NCBI GenBank assembly: GCA_021774355.1
Contig: JAJFJE010000152.1
Span: 1-5,951 of the forward strand
DNA: 5,951 nt
Reading direction: 5' to 3'
Source of the DNA: Alphaproteobacteria bacterium
Lineage (GTDB): Bacteria > Pseudomonadota > Alphaproteobacteria > Zavarziniales > Zavarziniaceae
A model generated the notes under the pieces. It searched no databases and was not told the DNA's origin. It saw nothing but the letters and a program-made list of their open reading frames with translations. The stretch's first letter is position 1. Each line of letters starts with the position of its first letter. Shown piece by piece: positions 5,948 to 5,951 of the stretch. The position numbers and the translations under genes are program-made.

Positions 5948-5951
5948 GGGC

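Noticed and set aside
1..5951. tRNA, rRNA, CRISPR array, insertion sequence or prophage genes
   Set aside because: No cloverleaf, no regularly spaced repeats, no transposase or integrase motif, and no long terminal inverted repeats were seen on either strand.

Overview
The window is GC-rich bacterial chromosome, packed with genes and with no sign of mobile DNA. It has five well-supported protein genes. Lipid A synthesis (LpxB) shows a Gram-negative outer-membrane organism. The LpxB and TrmJ sequence style and the very high G+C suggest an alphaproteobacterium, perhaps of the Rhodospirillales type. That placement is inference from protein style, not from a marker gene.

Left part (49-2492, + strand): citramalate synthase (cimA) and the tRNA ribose methyltransferase trmJ are joined by an ATGA stop/start overlap and are probably one transcript. 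CimA opens the pyruvate route to isoleucine. TrmJ modifies position 32 of the tRNA anticodon loop.

Middle (2493-4183, + strand): a 149-base gap holds a plausible sigma-70 type promoter, an 11-bp inverted repeat and a possible seven-codon leader ORF. The leader has a good Shine-Dalgarno sequence, and its TGA overlaps the next start codon (TGATG). Next comes a Tat-exported FAD-dependent oxidoreductase of unknown substrate, apparently transcribed alone. This leader arrangement is the least ordinary thing in the window.

Right part (4184-5947): a convergent intergenic region of 188 bases contains a strong GC hairpin and a weaker T-tailed one. It separates the oxidoreductase from a minus-strand pair, lpxB (lipid A disaccharide synthase) followed four bases later by gloA (glyoxalase I). 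The lpxB start codon lies at the window edge.

The four housekeeping genes do unrelated core jobs: branched-chain amino acid synthesis, tRNA modification, lipid A synthesis and methylglyoxal detoxification. The exported flavoprotein sits between the two pairs as an accessory gene with its own control region. No tRNA, rRNA, CRISPR array, insertion sequence or replication origin was seen.
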